The translations under genes and the position numbers were made by a program. A DNA stretch of 8,032 bases, from positions 1 to 8,032 of the forward strand of contig JAUWMM010000065.1 of the NCBI GenBank assembly GCA_030613145.1. Direction: 5' to 3'. The stretch's first letter is position 1, and every line of letters begins with the position of its first letter. The DNA is from Desulfobacterales bacterium. Lineage in GTDB: Bacteria > Desulfobacterota > Desulfobacteria > Desulfobacterales > C00003060. Shown piece by piece: positions 7,166 to 8,032 of the stretch. The notes beneath the pieces were generated by a model. It did no database searches, had not been told where the DNA came from, and was given only the letters and a program-made list of their open reading frames with translations.

Positions 7166-8032
7166 AACAACCAGCCGAGTGAAAACAGGAAGCCGAATAC
7201 CGCCATAAGCCGTGCCGTACCTGCCAATGCATCATTTAGTGCATGGCCATCAGCAACCGTAAATACCTTTCTTATGACGGGAACGGCAGGCAAAATATAC
7301 AGTGCAGCCAACATCGCCCAACCATGCCGCCCTTCTATGAAATAGATGATCATCGGCAGCAACATAGCGCCGCAAATCATTGCCAGATATTCCGCTTTGG
7401 CAAAGTTTGCACCAAACTGTACTGCCAGGGTGTTTTTCCCGCTCTTTCTATCGCTTTCCATGTCCCGAAGATTGTTCACAATCAAGATCGCCGTGGCAAT
7501 CATCCCGGGGGCAAAACCAGCCAGCAATACAGTTCTGGTAATATGCCCGGCCATAATGTAATATGTTCCCCCCACCGCCACAGGACCGAAAAATATCAGT
7601 ACGAATATATCCCCCAGGCCCGTATAGCCCAATGGAAACGGACCGCCGGTATAAAGTACAGCAAACAAGATCGATAATAGCCCAATAATCAAAATCGGCC
7701 ATCCTGCTCGCCAGACCAGATACATACCCACCAGAAACGATAGGGCCAATACCGTTATCGTTGCAACTTTCATTTGATACGGTGTCACGAGTCGAGCCTG
7801 AGTAACCCGCATCGGCCCCTTCCGCGAGTTATTATCTGTCCCTTTTTGGAAGTCAAAAAGATCATTGGCAAAATTTGTTCCGACCTGAATCAGCACTGCA
7901 CATGCCAGCGTAGCAAGAAAAGATATCAGGTGAAATTTCCCGGCCTCAAATGCCATAACTGTGCCGACGATTACCGGGATAATACCTGCCCACAGCGTTT
8001 TTGGTCTGGCGGCCAACAACCAGACTTGCCAT
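7162..8032 (-). CDS. menA: 1,4-dihydroxy-2-naphthoate polyprenyltransferase, 5'-partial
   Basis: Integral-membrane UbiA-superfamily prenyltransferase that attaches a polyprenyl chain to 1,4-dihydroxy-2-naphthoate, giving demethylmenaquinone. Counting from the TTG at 8019, the first Asp-rich site NDLFDFQKGTD lies at residues 52-62, followed by a GPMRVTQARLVTP stretch. A YTGGPFPLGYTGLGDIF loop follows at 123-139, and the second Asp-rich site NNLRDMESDRKSGKNT at 182-197. These pairs bind Mg2+-diphosphate in this family. About eight or nine hydrophobic helices fill the rest. The frame stays open to the window edge and reads WQVWLLAARPKTLWAG, which matches how MenA proteins usually begin, so the true start is almost certainly just outside the window and the TTG at 8019 is not it. 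The stop TGA overlaps the menC ATG (ATGA). Family assignment is firm; MenA rather than another UbiA member is supported by the neighbouring menC and menE. Confidence 0.95.
   Translation of the reverse strand, partial: WQVWLLAARPKTLWAGIIPVIVGTVMAFEAGKFHLISFLATLACAVLIQVGTNFANDLFDFQKGTDNNSRKGPMRVTQARLVTPYQMKVATITVLALSFLVGMYLVWRAGWPILIIGLLSILFAVLYTGGPFPLGYTGLGDIFVLIFFGPVAVGGTYYIMAGHITRTVLLAGFAPGMIATAILIVNNLRDMESDRKSGKNTLAVQFGANFAKAEYLAMICGAMLLPMIIYFIEGRHGWAMLAALYILPAVPVIRKVFTVADGHALNDALAGTARLMAVFGFLFSLGWLL

Noticed and set aside
8030..8032. ATG at the right window edge as the menA start
   Set aside because: It is one base out of frame with the MenA reading frame, which continues open through the edge.

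Overview
This window carries six genes, all on the minus strand, so transcription runs from high to low coordinates. Moderate base composition (mid-40s % GC by eye), a classical menaquinone pathway and a membrane-anchored multi-PAS histidine kinase fit an anaerobic, menaquinone-respiring Gram-negative bacterium. My best guess is a sulfate-reducer-like Desulfobacterota (former Deltaproteobacteria). That placement is inference from protein style; no rRNA or taxonomic marker is present.

Right half (about 4413-8032): a menaquinone (vitamin K2) block read as menA (5'-truncated by the window edge), menC, menE. MenC makes o-succinylbenzoate, MenE activates it to the CoA thioester, and MenA prenylates the resulting 1,4-dihydroxy-2-naphthoate. 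menA and menC overlap by four bases (ATGA) and are probably translationally coupled. menC and menE are separated by 140 bp holding a roughly 120-bp imperfect palindrome with GGAGTAAT-type octamers at both ends. It looks like a small mobile or repetitive extragenic element and supplies the menC stop codon. The other men genes (menF, menD, menH, menB) are not visible and could lie beyond the right edge.

Middle (about 1875-4412): a 145-bp gap, then a two-gene signalling unit. A 91-residue three-helix membrane protein overlaps the start of a 705-residue histidine kinase (TGATG junction). Each has an AGGAGG ribosome binding site. The kinase has three membrane helices, three PAS domains, a HisKA domain and a complete ATPase domain. 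No response regulator is visible. The small protein resembles the kinase's own membrane module in layout.

Left part (about 1-1874): a 261-bp spacer with a reasonable promoter leads into a TTG-started 474-residue protein of unassigned function. It has a histidine-kinase-like H-box motif (LAHTLRN) but no ATPase domain. Beyond its stop, the last 188 bp hold a perfect 9-bp inverted repeat next to a TTGACA box. This may be the control region of a gene leaving the window on the left.

The core content is ordinary: menaquinone synthesis plus sensory signalling. The parts most worth a second look are the palindromic element between menC and menE, the kinase-like protein without an ATPase domain, and the small membrane protein paired with the kinase. 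I did not find clear evidence of a wholly new system.
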